Source of the DNA: Ruminiclostridium josui JCM 17888
GTDB lineage: Bacteria > Bacillota > Clostridia > Acetivibrionales > DSM-1351
Length of the DNA stretch: 64,000 bases
Direction of reading: 5' to 3'
Assembly: GCF_000526495.1 (NCBI RefSeq)
Contig: NZ_JAGE01000001.1
Coordinates: forward strand, 613,501-677,500
Under the pieces are notes generated by a model. It worked only from the letters and a program-made list of their open reading frames with translations. It was not told where the DNA came from and did not search any database. The position numbers were made by a program, and so were the translations under genes. Numbering within the stretch: position 1 is the first letter of the stretch; every line of letters begins with the position of its first letter. This document shows positions 1 to 10,710 of this stretch, in pieces.

Positions 1-907
1 CAAGTATTGGCCAATCATTCTGCCACTGCATAGGTATCAAAATATCTCTTCGGCCCAGACCTTGACCATCCTGGAATACATAGAACCACCATTCACCAGT
101 TACAGTATCTATAGGCCCTCCCTGATGTATTTGGCTTCCTCCCGGAATGCTCGGTCCATTCAGCAGTATCCTCATTTCATAAGGCCCATATATGTTTTTA
201 GACCTTAGGCAGTAGGTATATGATTCTGGAGGTGTAGAGTTACGGAATATATAATAATATCCGTTCCTTTTCATAACATGAGTGCCTTCCACCAGATAAT
301 TACCTGTTACACCTTCAATACGAGTAGTTACCTGGCTACTTACTACCGACTTATAGTCGGCACTTAGTTTAGTAACTCTAACGTCATTTGCTTCAGAAAT
401 TATGTATCCTGTGCCGTCATCATCAATGAAAAGTCCAGGATCATGGAACCCCTGATTATAAACTGTTTTTGTATAAGGTCCTGCAGGATTTGTGGCAGTA
501 CACATAATGAATTTCCCTTGTGCCTGATAGATACCCACATAATACGTCCCGTTACGGTAGGCAATGGTGGGCGCCCAACAGCCATGTCCGTAATCATTAA
601 AAGTATTTGAAAGATTATAAGATTTTCCTGTACCATTAAGGTCTGAAGTGACATATCCTATAATTTCCCAGTTGATCAAATCCTTTGAATGTAGGATAGG
701 TATTGATGGAAATGACACAAATGTGGAACTTACCATATAGTAGTCGCTTCCTACCCTGATAGCAGCAATATCAGGATAATCAGCATTTAAAATCGGATTT
801 GTATATGTACCGTTATTATTATCTGACTGCCATGCTCCGACAAAAGTCGTCTGAGCAGCTATTAAACACACCAGTAAAATAATACTGAAGACCTTTTTAA
901 AAAGCAT
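1..907 (-). CDS. Secreted GH43 glycosidase, 3' end outside window
   Basis: Reading back from an ATG at 907 gives a continuous frame to the window edge, about 302 residues, with the C-terminus missing. A GGAGG sits 9 nt upstream of this ATG; a second ATG at 912 is out of frame. The protein starts with a signal peptide (about 25 residues ending near FVGA). It then shows family 43 five-bladed propeller features: an early NADYPDIAAIR segment, the WAPTIAYRNGTYYV blade, and HDPGLFIDDDGTGY, which carries the usual GH43 Asp. An E-G-T-H segment is a plausible site for the general acid. GH43 enzymes of this type are beta-xylosidases or alpha-arabinofuranosidases acting on (arabino)xylan. It is the fourth gene of the xyl-doc-like operon. 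A CBM6 and a dockerin are expected beyond the edge but are not visible. Confidence 0.85.
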   Translation of the reverse strand, partial: MLFKKVFSIILLVCLIAAQTTFVGAWQSDNNNGTYTNPILNADYPDIAAIRVGSDYYMVSSTFVSFPSIPILHSKDLINWEIIGYVTSDLNGTGKSYNLSNTFNDYGHGCWAPTIAYRNGTYYVGIYQAQGKFIMCTATNPAGPYTKTVYNQGFHDPGLFIDDDGTGYIISEANDVRVTKLSADYKSVVSSQVTTRIEGVTGNYLVEGTHVMKRNGYYYIFRNSTPPESYTYCLRSKNIYGPYEMRILLNGPSIPGGSQIHQGGPIDTVTGEWWFYVFQDGQGLGRRDILIPMQWQNDWPIL

Positions 908-932
908 CTCATGTTTCCTCCTTTTTGTTGTT

Positions 933-973
933 AAAAGTTAGCAGGTAAATTAAAAATTTACCTGCTAACTTTT
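933..973 (-). terminator. Intra-operon stem-loop between CE1 and GH43 genes
   Basis: There is a perfect 19-bp inverted repeat (933-951 with 955-973) with a 3-nt loop, between the stop of the CE1 gene (977) and the ribosome binding site of the GH43 gene. On the minus strand it is followed by only four T before A/C-containing sequence. It may therefore be a leaky terminator or an RNA-processing and stabilising hairpin rather than a full stop. Confidence 0.7.
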
Positions 974-976
974 AGA

Positions 977-2446
<1,470 letters not shown>

Positions 2447-2480
2447 TTATTTAACTCCTTTCTTTTAACACGTAAAATCA

Positions 2481-4052
2481 TTATAAACTTGGAATTGTAC
2501 CAAGCAGATATTTTTTAAAAACTGCAAAATCAAGTGCATCAATAACACTGTCCTTATTTAAGTCTCCGGCTTCAATATCGTTTTCTGCCGGAAAATCTTC
2601 AATTAATCCAAGAAGGTATTTTTTCATCATGGCATAATCTGCCGCATCCACGCTGTTGTCTCCATTGAGGTCTCCAATAGCAGAGGTATTCTCCGCTTTG
2701 GTAAACTTCCACCAGTTTAAATTGAACAGATAACCACTTCCACCTGTAAATTTCAAGTACAAGTCATGTATCCCCTCAGCACCGCTTACCGTACAGGTCT
2801 TGTCCACCCATGTCTGCCATCCACCTGTTTCTGTAACCTCACAAGTTCCTACCAGTTTTCCTGTTGGACTATCAAGTCTCAGCTCTATATTTCCCCCACT
2901 GGTAGCCGAGGCAACTCTTGCAGCGAAGGATTCTGCACCTGTACCAAAATCAACCCCTTTTACCTTTATGTAATCTCCGTTTTCTATAAAGCCTACATTC
3001 ATTCCACCTTCACTGCAGGTTTCAGTTTCAACACCAGATTCCCAACAGATTGTTTCGGCTTCGGTTCTAACATATGGATTAAGGTTGCCGATTTGTGCCG
3101 GACCAGTTGTAGTCATATTTATTGTTGGGAAAGTACCGTCGGCATTATAGTTAAATTGCTCTACGCAAACCGAACGATGATACCCTCCTCCATTGGGCAA
3201 AGCTCCATTGTGATAGAAAAAATACGAATTGCCCTTATAATCAACTACCCCTGGATGATTGGTAAAGCTGCTGCCTTGGGTTGGCATGATTTTGCCCCTA
3301 TATGTCCAAGGTCCTGTAGGTCCTGTACTGGTAGAATAACCTATATGTTCAGATATGGGGCCAGCTGCAAATACCATGTAATATAAACTGTTGCGTTTGT
3401 AAAACCATGGTCCCTCTTCGTATGTAGTTGGCCTGTCATTTTTACTTCTGACTCCAAAGCTTGCAGTTGTCAACGGTACCTTTACAATACTCCCTGAGTA
3501 GGAGACCATATCCTGATTCAATTTTACATAGTAAAGGTTTGGATTACCCCAATACAGATAGGCCTGCCCGTCATCATCGATATACACTGTTGGGTCAATG
3601 TCACCACTGCCCGTACTAACCAGCGGTTTTCCAAGAGCATCTTTAAACGGTCCTATAGGGCTGTCCGATACTGCAACTCCAATTGCCGTACCACCATTTT
3701 TAGGTGTTAGTGGAACATAAAAATAAAACTTTCCGTTTCTTTCAATACATTGGCCTGCCCATGCATCTCCTTTTGCCCAACTGAATGAACTGTAAGACAG
3801 TGGTGAGCCATGATCCGTCCAGTTCACCATATCAGTTGAGGAGTAGCACCTCCAGTCATTCATAGTAAAGAAATTATTTACCAATGTATCCTCATCATGT
3901 GTAGTGTAAAGATAGCAAGTATCGTTATACACCATAGGGGCCGGATCAGCAGTATATATGGTCTGTACTATAGGGTTGTCAGCATAGCTTACTGTTGGAA
4001 TAAATAATGTAATTGCTGACAAGAGGGCTGCAATTTTACATACTTTTTTCAT
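2481..4052 (-). CDS. Cellulosomal GH43 glycosidase with CBM6 and dockerin
   Basis: The protein has 523 residues. A signal peptide covers about residues 1-24, a GH43 propeller about 25-330, a CBM6 about 333-450 and a dockerin about 460-520. The three GH43 carboxylates are visible: Asp36 (TADPAPM) as base, Asp153 (GDIDPTVYIDDDG) as pKa modulator and Glu213 (YEEGPW) as acid. The product is probably an arabinofuranosidase or beta-xylosidase on arabinoxylan; the subfamily cannot be fixed by eye. The CBM6 is very similar to those of the two neighbouring genes, so the modules were probably shuffled or duplicated within the cluster. The gene sits 64 bp downstream of the GH10 gene. GAGGT lies 7 nt before the ATG. 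Confidence 0.93.
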   Translation of the reverse strand: MKKVCKIAALLSAITLFIPTVSYADNPIVQTIYTADPAPMVYNDTCYLYTTHDEDTLVNNFFTMNDWRCYSSTDMVNWTDHGSPLSYSSFSWAKGDAWAGQCIERNGKFYFYVPLTPKNGGTAIGVAVSDSPIGPFKDALGKPLVSTGSGDIDPTVYIDDDGQAYLYWGNPNLYYVKLNQDMVSYSGSIVKVPLTTASFGVRSKNDRPTTYEEGPWFYKRNSLYYMVFAAGPISEHIGYSTSTGPTGPWTYRGKIMPTQGSSFTNHPGVVDYKGNSYFFYHNGALPNGGGYHRSVCVEQFNYNADGTFPTINMTTTGPAQIGNLNPYVRTEAETICWESGVETETCSEGGMNVGFIENGDYIKVKGVDFGTGAESFAARVASATSGGNIELRLDSPTGKLVGTCEVTETGGWQTWVDKTCTVSGAEGIHDLYLKFTGGSGYLFNLNWWKFTKAENTSAIGDLNGDNSVDAADYAMMKKYLLGLIEDFPAENDIEAGDLNKDSVIDALDFAVFKKYLLGTIPSL

Positions 4053-4116
4053 TTAAATACCTCATTTTTAAATCACTTTTATGAAAGGTAGAATACTTTC
4101 CCTTCACAATTAATAA

Positions 4117-5742
4117 TTATTTGTCAGCCGGAAATTTTGTTATTTGTCCAAGCAGATACTGCTTCATAAGAACAAAGTCAAGTGCATCAATTGCACCGCT
4201 GCCATCTAAATCAGCAAGTTTTTCATTTTTAACTGTTTCTGTTCCTAAAATGCACTTTTTCAAAATTTGGAAATCCAAGGCATCTATTTCTCCATCTGAA
4301 TTTAAATCACCTATTTTGTCTGTAGAAACAGGAGTATTTCCAAATATGAACCAGTTGATATTAAATAGATAATCGCTTCCACCTGTGAATTTCAGGTATA
4401 AGTCATGCTTTCCGCTTACTCCGCTAACGCTACATGTAGCATCAACCCAAGTCTGCCAATCTCCGGTTGCTGCAACTGGACAAGTACCTATCAATGTTCC
4501 ATTAGCACTATCCAATCTGATTTCAATCTTTCCTCCGTTGGTAGCACTTGCTACTCTGGCTTTGAAGCTTGTAGCACCGTTTCCGAAATCTATGCTTTTA
4601 TAAACAATGTAATCGCCGTCTTCAATGTAACCTACATTCTCTCCGCCTTCACTACATGTCTCAGTTTGAATTCCGGATTGATCGTTATAACTCTCTGCTT
4701 CTATTTTTTCAAATGCGCTTCTGGGCTCTACAGGTATATCTTCACCAGGAACGTTTGCCAAATATTGCTTTAACCAAGTCAATGCTGGTCTTTCGGTTCC
4801 GTTACTGCGTATAAGGTGAGAGTTTTGAATCCATGTACGTCCTTGTATATATCCCCAGATAGTAATACCTTTTACTGCAGAATGTTCATACATTACAGGG
4901 AAAAGCTCCTGCATCTTACTTTTCTGTGCATTGTCATCTGCAATATCTAAATCTAATTCAGAAATATATATAGGTACACCTGTTGCAGCAAGCCTGTCCA
5001 ATCTTGACTTTAGATTAGCAGCACTTGTCTTTTCAAGACCATGTGATTGACAGCCAACACCATCAATGAGGTTTCTGGCTTTCAATATTTTTACAACAGG
5101 TATATATTGATCAAGACATGACCATTCATTCAAAACATTATAGTCATTAATCAACAGCTTTGCATTTGGGAAATACTTACGAGCCATTTCAAAAGACCAT
5201 ACTATCCAATCCCAGCCTGTACCATAGAGGCCATTGTCACCTCCGATATCATTTTTGAATGGAAATGGAGCATGTCCAGGCATAGCCTCGTTAACAACGT
5301 CTATGAATTCTGGATCCGGGAAATTCTGTGCAGCTGCTTTGTACCAGTTTTCAATGGCTGTTTTCCTTGCTGCTCCAGAAAGATTATTTAACCAGTTTGG
5401 ATACTGTGAACCCCATACAAGTGTATGGAACTTAAAAGGAATCTTATTTGTTTTACAGTAGTTGTACATTGCTTTAGCTTGGCTAAAATTATATACACCT
5501 TGCTGTGGCTCGCAGGAACCCCATTTAGTTGCATTTTCAGGTGTAAGCTGATTCCAGTAGTCTCCAAATTTACTAGGTACACTACCATCATACCATATAT
5601 TACCAACAAATTTTGGTTTTCCTGTAGCCATTGCAGCATCAGCTGTAAGCGGCAGACTGCTGTTGATAATACAAGCACACAAAAGAGCTGAAAGTAGAAT
5701 ACTAAAGATTCTTAACTTACAATTGTTGCTTTTTTTAATCAT
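4117..5742 (-). CDS. Cellulosomal GH10 endo-xylanase with CBM6 and dockerin
   Basis: The protein has 541 residues. A signal peptide covers about residues 1-36. A GH10 barrel covers about 40-330 with acid/base Glu152 (DVVNEAMPG) and nucleophile Glu262 (YISELDLD). A CBM6 covers about 343-465 and a dockerin about 475-538. GH10 enzymes cut the beta-1,4-xylan backbone next to arabinosyl or acetyl decorations. It is the first gene after the 0.7 kb leader, so it is the promoter-proximal gene of the secreted-enzyme operon. GGAGG lies 9 nt upstream of the ATG. The N-terminal part of the barrel starts abruptly (KPKFVGNIWYDGSVP), giving a short GH10 domain compared with many relatives; this is also seen in other small GH10 enzymes. 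Confidence 0.95.
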   Translation of the reverse strand: MIKKSNNCKLRIFSILLSALLCACIINSSLPLTADAAMATGKPKFVGNIWYDGSVPSKFGDYWNQLTPENATKWGSCEPQQGVYNFSQAKAMYNYCKTNKIPFKFHTLVWGSQYPNWLNNLSGAARKTAIENWYKAAAQNFPDPEFIDVVNEAMPGHAPFPFKNDIGGDNGLYGTGWDWIVWSFEMARKYFPNAKLLINDYNVLNEWSCLDQYIPVVKILKARNLIDGVGCQSHGLEKTSAANLKSRLDRLAATGVPIYISELDLDIADDNAQKSKMQELFPVMYEHSAVKGITIWGYIQGRTWIQNSHLIRSNGTERPALTWLKQYLANVPGEDIPVEPRSAFEKIEAESYNDQSGIQTETCSEGGENVGYIEDGDYIVYKSIDFGNGATSFKARVASATNGGKIEIRLDSANGTLIGTCPVAATGDWQTWVDATCSVSGVSGKHDLYLKFTGGSDYLFNINWFIFGNTPVSTDKIGDLNSDGEIDALDFQILKKCILGTETVKNEKLADLDGSGAIDALDFVLMKQYLLGQITKFPADK

Positions 5743-5783
5743 TCTTATTAACCTCCGTTCTAAAATTTTGAAAATTACAGATA

Positions 5784-5802
5784 TAGTTACCCCCGGTAAC
5801 TA
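5784..5802. promoter_or_regulatory. Inverted repeat near GH10 start (operator or hairpin)
   Basis: TAGTTACC and GGTAACTA form perfect 8-bp arms around CCC, 42 bp before the GH10 start codon. It could be an operator or a small hairpin in the leader RNA. No regulator is assigned. Confidence 0.4.
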
Positions 5803-5815
5803 GCAGCATAAAACA

Positions 5816-5831
5816 CTGTTCAAATGAACAG
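5816..5831. promoter_or_regulatory. Second inverted repeat in the xyl-doc leader
   Basis: CTGTTC and GAACAG arms flank AAAT. A similar CTGTTT...AAACAG repeat lies upstream of the sugar-binding protein gene (14496-14515). A shared operator is possible but unproven. Confidence 0.3.
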
Positions 5832-6291
5832 CATAAGCCGCAACCATCCCATTATGTACGAATAATTTGGCAATGATCTCAACAAATAAATGCGTATATA
5901 GTGTTTTACTGAAGTATTAAATCTTCAAGATAAGCCAAGGTTACCATTTCCGGCAGAACAAGATAACCTCTTAAAATGCTTTTTGAAAAGTGTATACTAA
6001 TACAAATTATCGATGTATGCTCCTGCATACAAGTTTGGTCAGAATTAATTACTTTAAATTATTACGACTGGTAGGGAAATAGACAATTTTTTAGTGTTTT
6101 TCTGAGCCCCCCCTTCTTAATTGTTGTCTAATTGTTATCTTTCAGCACTTGGCCAAAAGATAAGCCAATACCAATAACAAATGATATTCTATTGTCTAAT
6201 TATATATAAGAGGTATTGACTTACTTTGGCTAATGTAAGAATAGGAGTAAAATGAAAAAGAACGTTTAGTACATATTAACTATGTTAATTA

Positions 6292-6321
6292 ATTATAGAA
6301 TGTAAACAGTTTCCATCTCAA
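6292..6321 (-). promoter_or_regulatory. Sigma-A promoter for the xyl-doc-like operon
   Basis: On the minus strand the -35 box TTGAGA (6321-6316) is followed by an 18-bp spacer and a perfect -10 TATAAT (6297-6292). The spacer contains TGTAAACAGTTTCC in plus orientation (6301-6314), which resembles a catabolite responsive element at 12 of 14 positions but lacks the central CG. Confidence 0.6.
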
Positions 6322-6453
6322 TAAAAATCTTTTTGTTATTGGTATAAAATTTTGTAATTATTTTACCATATGATGAAAAAATAGTAAATTGGTTATTTTA
6401 CTCATTGCATTTGTATATTTTTTTTTAACTTTGTTATAATATATTTTTTCTTA

Positions 6454-8052
6454 CTACATTTCACTTCGATACTCCTTAGGAGTAACACCTGTAGCTTTCT
6501 TAAAAATATAGCAGAAATAATGAGGATCGTTATATCCAACATTATAAGCAATTTCAGATGATTTTAGAGAAGTAGTTTTCAAAAGCTCCATTGCCTTTTT
6601 TACTCGTACCTTTGTCAGGTATTCTATAAAATTTTCTCCTGCCTCTTGGCTAAATATAGTGCTAAAATGACTAGGACTTACATTGACATATGATGCAACT
6701 GAAATGAGAGAAATGCTAGAATTGGCAAAATTGTTATGTATATACTCCTTTGCTTTTTTTATAATACTGTCGTACTTTCTCTCTACTCTAGTATCCCTGA
6801 ATTCCAATACTATTTTTAAAGTACGCTCTGCTAATTCTCCGAACTTTTCTATAGAATCTATACCTGCAACGAAGTTCTCTAAATTTGATACCCAGGGTAT
6901 CAGAGTTTCAATTTCACCTCCAAGTTCGTCAATGAACCTTGACGCACTTATTACCACATCCATGAACAGATAATGTATATATATTGGTGACTTCATATCA
7001 ATCTCGTTGAGATTATCAATGAACTTACCTACAAAACATCCCACATCTGATTTCAGTCCGCATTTCAGAAATTCGTAGGTATCGTTCATATCAATCTTAA
7101 TAAAATCCTTTTTACTACCCATATCAGACTTTATATCGTTTATACCAAGAATCTTTCGTTTCCCATATACATAGCGATAGTTTTTTATTTCATCCGCTTC
7201 CTTATAGGATTGGGTAATCCCTTGTATTCTTTCTCTCGCACCACCAATGCTGATTCCAAGAATGCATGAAGTTTTCCTTTCCACCTCATATTTAAGAGAT
7301 TGAGCTAAACTGTAAGCTGCTTCTTCCATACTTTGGGGATTGTCCCCTTTTATTATTACTATAATTTCTCCAAGGGTCCTTCTAAATTTAATAATCTCAC
7401 TGTTTTTGCCAACTATGTTATCTATCAAAGCCTCTGCTTGCAGTACTTCTGTATACTCTCCTTCTGAAGGACTTTTTTTGGGCATTTCCAGTTCTATAAT
7501 CTCAACAATGTAAAACTTTGAAATTATACTTATATTTAATCTTTCGCAGTTATCAATAACTTCGGCCAGAGGAACCATCCCCAATAACAGCTCGCTTAAA
7601 AATTTATCCCTGAATAAAGGAGCATTTTCCGCAAGTTGTTTTTTTATTTTTTCCGCGTTTTCTCTTTCTTTTTTTTCGGTTATTATTACTTCTTTAACTT
7701 TTTCCAGTGATTCAAGGAGTTCGTGGGCAGTCACTGGCTTTAGCAAGTATTCGGTTACACCTATACGCATTGCCTCCCTTGCAAAACCAAATTCGTCGTG
7801 TCCGCTAAGAATAATAATTTTGACCCAAGGCATATTTTTCCTGACCACTTGGCTTAACTCCAATCCGTCCATAAACGGCATTTTTATATCAGTAATTAAT
7901 ATGTCCGGTTTTATTTCCATAATAAGCGGCAGTGCAAATTCACCGTCAGGTGCTTCACCTGAAAATACAAAATCCGTTTGCTCCCAATTAATACAATCCC
8001 TGATACCATGACGAACTATAACTTCATCATCCACAAGAAATATTTTATACAC
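6454..8052 (-). CDS. xydR: AraC-type response regulator (XydR-like)
   Basis: The protein has 532 residues from the preferred GTG at 8052. An earlier in-frame GTG at 8061 overlaps the AGAGAGG ribosome binding site itself. The N-terminal receiver domain (about 1-120) has the acidic pocket Asp8-Asp9, phospho-acceptor Asp55 (ITDIKMP) and conserved Lys105 (LLKP). A middle linker of about 280 residues is typical of YesN regulators. A C-terminal AraC double helix-turn-helix covers about 430-530 (SISLISVASYVNVSPSHFS; YNVGYNDPHYFCYIFKKATG). It is cotranscribed with the kinase upstream (71 bp gap) and lies directly before the xyl-doc-like operon. In C. cellulolyticum the pair XydS/XydR at this location activates the CBM6-containing enzymes in response to straw; the symbol is assigned by that synteny and family, not by sequence comparison. 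Confidence 0.85.
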   Translation of the reverse strand: MYKIFLVDDEVIVRHGIRDCINWEQTDFVFSGEAPDGEFALPLIMEIKPDILITDIKMPFMDGLELSQVVRKNMPWVKIIILSGHDEFGFAREAMRIGVTEYLLKPVTAHELLESLEKVKEVIITEKKERENAEKIKKQLAENAPLFRDKFLSELLLGMVPLAEVIDNCERLNISIISKFYIVEIIELEMPKKSPSEGEYTEVLQAEALIDNIVGKNSEIIKFRRTLGEIIVIIKGDNPQSMEEAAYSLAQSLKYEVERKTSCILGISIGGARERIQGITQSYKEADEIKNYRYVYGKRKILGINDIKSDMGSKKDFIKIDMNDTYEFLKCGLKSDVGCFVGKFIDNLNEIDMKSPIYIHYLFMDVVISASRFIDELGGEIETLIPWVSNLENFVAGIDSIEKFGELAERTLKIVLEFRDTRVERKYDSIIKKAKEYIHNNFANSSISLISVASYVNVSPSHFSTIFSQEAGENFIEYLTKVRVKKAMELLKTTSLKSSEIAYNVGYNDPHYFCYIFKKATGVTPKEYRSEM

Positions 8053-8123
8053 CTGTATCACCTCTCTGACCGTACTAAGTACAATATTCCATCCTAAGAT
8101 TTACAATACCTTCTTTTTGAAAT

Positions 8124-9590
8124 TTAAATATTATAATGACGGTTTTGGGTGATTTTTGGGATACAAATAGTGAATTCACTTCCGACACCGTATTCACTTT
8201 TTACATCTAATCCGTACTCATCCCCAAAATTCAACTTAATTCTTTCATTTACATTAAATAAACCAAATCCTTTTTGCTCCGGAGCATTTTTATCCTTGGG
8301 CATGATTAAGAGTTTCTTAATTTTTTCAATTTGCTCCTGATTCATTCCAATTCCATTATCCTTTACTTTTAATAACACATTCTCTCCTTGACAATAGCCC
8401 TCTACAACTATTTTTCCCATTCCTCTTTTGTTTTTTATTCCATGATAAAGTGCGTTTTCGACTATAGGCTGAAGTGTAAGCTTTAGAATACTACAATTTT
8501 CAAGCTCCTCAGAAATATTTATTTCATATTCTAGAATATCCTGATACCGGTACTGTTGAATCTGTAGATAGCTCCTTATAAGCATTTCTTCTTCCCTAAT
8601 ACTTATAAAGTCATAGCCCTTACTTAATGCAATCCTAAAAAATCTGGACAATGCACTTACCATCTGTATAACATCCTTGGTTTTGTTGCCTTCAGCCAAC
8701 CATATAATAGTATCTAATGTATTATAAAGGAAATGTGGATTTATTTGAGCCTGCATAAGCTTTAGCTCTGTCTTTCTCAAATTTATTTGCTCCAGTTTTA
8801 CATCTTCCACCAGACTGCCTATTTTTTCAATCATTGTGTTAAAACTTGATGTTAGCATGGCTATCTCATCACTTTCAGAATCCGGGACTCGTGTAGTAAA
8901 ATCTCCATTTCCAACCAACTTTGCTGATATACAGAGGTTTTTTATAGGCTTTGTAATGCTGTAAGAAATAAATTCTACCAAAATAAGAGTTACTATTAAT
9001 AGTGCAGCAAAAATTATACATGTAAACGTAACATTTCTTTTTCTTTCCGCTTCAATTTTAGTATGTACCTTGTTCATTTGAAAAGTTTCAATATATACGT
9101 ATTTTTGAATGGCATCAGTAATCATGGTCGTAGTAGTTCTAATATCATTATCAAGAATCATTAAATTCTTATCGTATTTAGGCCCATCAGCTTCTAAATT
9201 TTCTTTAATAATTTCAGTACTTCGTTTAAGACTATCAATATAATCTTTCATATATTTAGTAGTACTTTTGTTTTCAGGCATTAATGCGGATGTTCTCAGG
9301 TATTTCACTTTATTATATGCATCTTCCAGTTTACCAAATATGTCCTCTTTTTTGAAATTGCTTGACCCAATTACAATCTGATACATGCTGTAATCATAAT
9401 CATATTTGAATTTCTGGGAGAAATCATTAGCAACAGATATGCTTTTATAAATTGCATCGTAGTAATCCGAATATGTTCCCACTTGGAAAATAAGATAAGA
9501 AACAAATGCCAAAAGGGGAATAATAGCACTAACCATCAAAGCTCTCATTTTTGTTTTTAATGATATGCCTAAATATTTTTTAATTTTCAT
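8124..9590 (-). CDS. xydS: Sensor histidine kinase, YesM type (XydS-like)
   Basis: The protein has 488 residues. Transmembrane segments lie at about 17-37 and 188-210, enclosing an extracellular sensing region of about 150 residues. A HAMP domain covers about 212-264. The His_kinase domain carries phospho-acceptor His286 in AQINPHFLYNTLD. A C-terminal ATPase has the N-box (IVENALYHGIKNK), DNGIGM and the GFGLFNVNERI glycine motif. It is expected to phosphorylate the adjacent AraC-type regulator. The signal is probably a xylan or arabinoxylan breakdown product; this is inferred from context, as the sensor region shows no recognisable ligand fold. GAGGAG precedes the ATG by 8 nt. Confidence 0.88.
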   Translation of the reverse strand: MKIKKYLGISLKTKMRALMVSAIIPLLAFVSYLIFQVGTYSDYYDAIYKSISVANDFSQKFKYDYDYSMYQIVIGSSNFKKEDIFGKLEDAYNKVKYLRTSALMPENKSTTKYMKDYIDSLKRSTEIIKENLEADGPKYDKNLMILDNDIRTTTTMITDAIQKYVYIETFQMNKVHTKIEAERKRNVTFTCIIFAALLIVTLILVEFISYSITKPIKNLCISAKLVGNGDFTTRVPDSESDEIAMLTSSFNTMIEKIGSLVEDVKLEQINLRKTELKLMQAQINPHFLYNTLDTIIWLAEGNKTKDVIQMVSALSRFFRIALSKGYDFISIREEEMLIRSYLQIQQYRYQDILEYEINISEELENCSILKLTLQPIVENALYHGIKNKRGMGKIVVEGYCQGENVLLKVKDNGIGMNQEQIEKIKKLLIMPKDKNAPEQKGFGLFNVNERIKLNFGDEYGLDVKSEYGVGSEFTICIPKITQNRHYNI

Positions 9591-9633
9591 AATAATTTCT
9601 CCTCTTATTTATATCCCAATCCTGAATGCACCA

Positions 9634-9667
9634 AAAGAGACAGTCTTTTATAAAAGACTGTCTCTTT
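9634..9667. terminator. Bidirectional hairpin after the sugar ABC operon
   Basis: A perfect 17-bp palindrome (aaagagacagtctttta and its complement) lies 20 bp downstream of the second permease gene and before the kinase gene. A short T-run follows on the minus strand. It probably ends or limits transport-operon transcription ahead of the regulator pair. Confidence 0.75.
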
Positions 9668-9687
9668 CTATTTACTTTTTTTAAATG

Positions 9688-10710
9688 CTATTTACTCTTT
9701 CTCTTAATTGATGCAAATATGCTCTGCAGTATAATGAATATGCATAGGAGTGCTGCAATTGCAATCTTTGTCCACCATGAAGACAGCGTACCTTGAAAAG
9801 TTATTATTGATTCTATTGTACCCTTTATCATGACGCCAAACAAACTACCTATGACATTACCGACACCACCTGTAAGAAGAGTTCCTCCGATTACAGCCGA
9901 AGCAATAGCATCCATTTCAAAACCCCTGGCCTGTTCAACAAAGCCTCCGCAGGAATTTAGGGCAAAAGCAAAACCCGCTAAAGCTGCAAGAAAACCATTA
10001 AGTGCATATACTTTCAGCTTTATCCTCCTGACATTCAATCCCATAAGTAGTGCGGATTGCTCATTACCGCCAACTGCATATATAGAACGACCAAATTTCG
10101 TGTACTTTAAAATAACGAAAGCAATTATTAAAACAGCAATGGCAAGAATTACACTGGGGTATATGTAAGGATGTATTACTTTTCCCTTCTTTGTTACCGT
10201 GGAAATAAACGGTATATATATTTTAGCGTTTGCTATACTAAGGAATGTTTTATTTGTAATGGTTATCATTTCAGCACTGATTATTGCAGTCATTCCTCTT
10301 GCAAAAAACAGACCTGCCAGCGTTACTATGAAGGGCTGAATGTTGAGATATGACACCAGAAAACCCTGTACAAGGCCAAACACAACACCCACAACCAAAA
10401 CAATTACTATACTTAACCAGGCATCCATGCCTTTTTTCTCCATCATCCAGGCAAGGAGCATACATGTCATTGCTATTACCGAGCCGATTGATATGTCTAT
10501 ACCCGCTGTAATCAATACTATTGTCATACCCACAGCCGCAATAATTAATCCTGCATTACTTATAAACAGGTTTAAAAAAACCTGAGGCTTTCCAAAGCCT
10601 TTATCTTGGAATATCACCATGCCGGATATGTATAACACAAAAAATAATATAATAGTTACAAACAGCAAAAAGTTATTGCCGCTTAATTTGCTACGTAAAC
10701 TCTTTATCAT
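9688..10710 (-). CDS. Sugar ABC transporter permease, RbsC/YjfF type
   Basis: The protein has 340 residues with about eight to ten hydrophobic segments and the BPD_transp_2 (CUT2) hallmark region near 210-225 (GRSIYAVGGNEQSALLMGLNV). It also has the GG-rich AIASAVIGGTLLTGGVGNVIGS segment. It forms the membrane channel with the partner permease encoded directly upstream; their genes overlap by 4 bp (ATGA). The order SBP-ATPase-permease-permease and the two distinct permeases match the YtfQRT-YjfF (galactofuranose) and Shewanella AraUVWZ (arabinose) arrangement. Given the surrounding arabinoxylan genes, L-arabinose or another pentose is the most likely substrate, by inference. Confidence 0.85.
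   Translation of the reverse strand: MIKSLRSKLSGNNFLLFVTIILFFVLYISGMVIFQDKGFGKPQVFLNLFISNAGLIIAAVGMTIVLITAGIDISIGSVIAMTCMLLAWMMEKKGMDAWLSIVIVLVVGVVFGLVQGFLVSYLNIQPFIVTLAGLFFARGMTAIISAEMITITNKTFLSIANAKIYIPFISTVTKKGKVIHPYIYPSVILAIAVLIIAFVILKYTKFGRSIYAVGGNEQSALLMGLNVRRIKLKVYALNGFLAALAGFAFALNSCGGFVEQARGFEMDAIASAVIGGTLLTGGVGNVIGSLFGVMIKGTIESIITFQGTLSSWWTKIAIAALLCIFIILQSIFASIKRKSK

Larger units (their letters stand above)
5743..6453 (-). promoter_or_regulatory. Leader and control region of the xyl-doc-like operon
   Basis: These 711 bp hold no gene. The control elements I can support are a sigma-A-like promoter at 6292-6321 and two inverted repeats at 5784-5802 and 5816-5831 close to the GH10 start. 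From that promoter the untranslated leader would be about 540 nt. A short C-run occurs near 6107-6113. The upstream response regulator (an AraC-type DNA-binding protein) is the obvious candidate to bind here; its sites cannot be recognised without a consensus. Confidence 0.6.

Noticed and set aside
400..654. 84-codon minus-strand frame
   Set aside because: It is a shadow of the GH43 gene, which is read in another frame of the same strand with clear family motifs.
6301..6314. Catabolite responsive element in the xyl-doc promoter spacer
   Set aside because: 12 of 14 positions fit, but the central CG is CA, so it is mentioned only as a resemblance.
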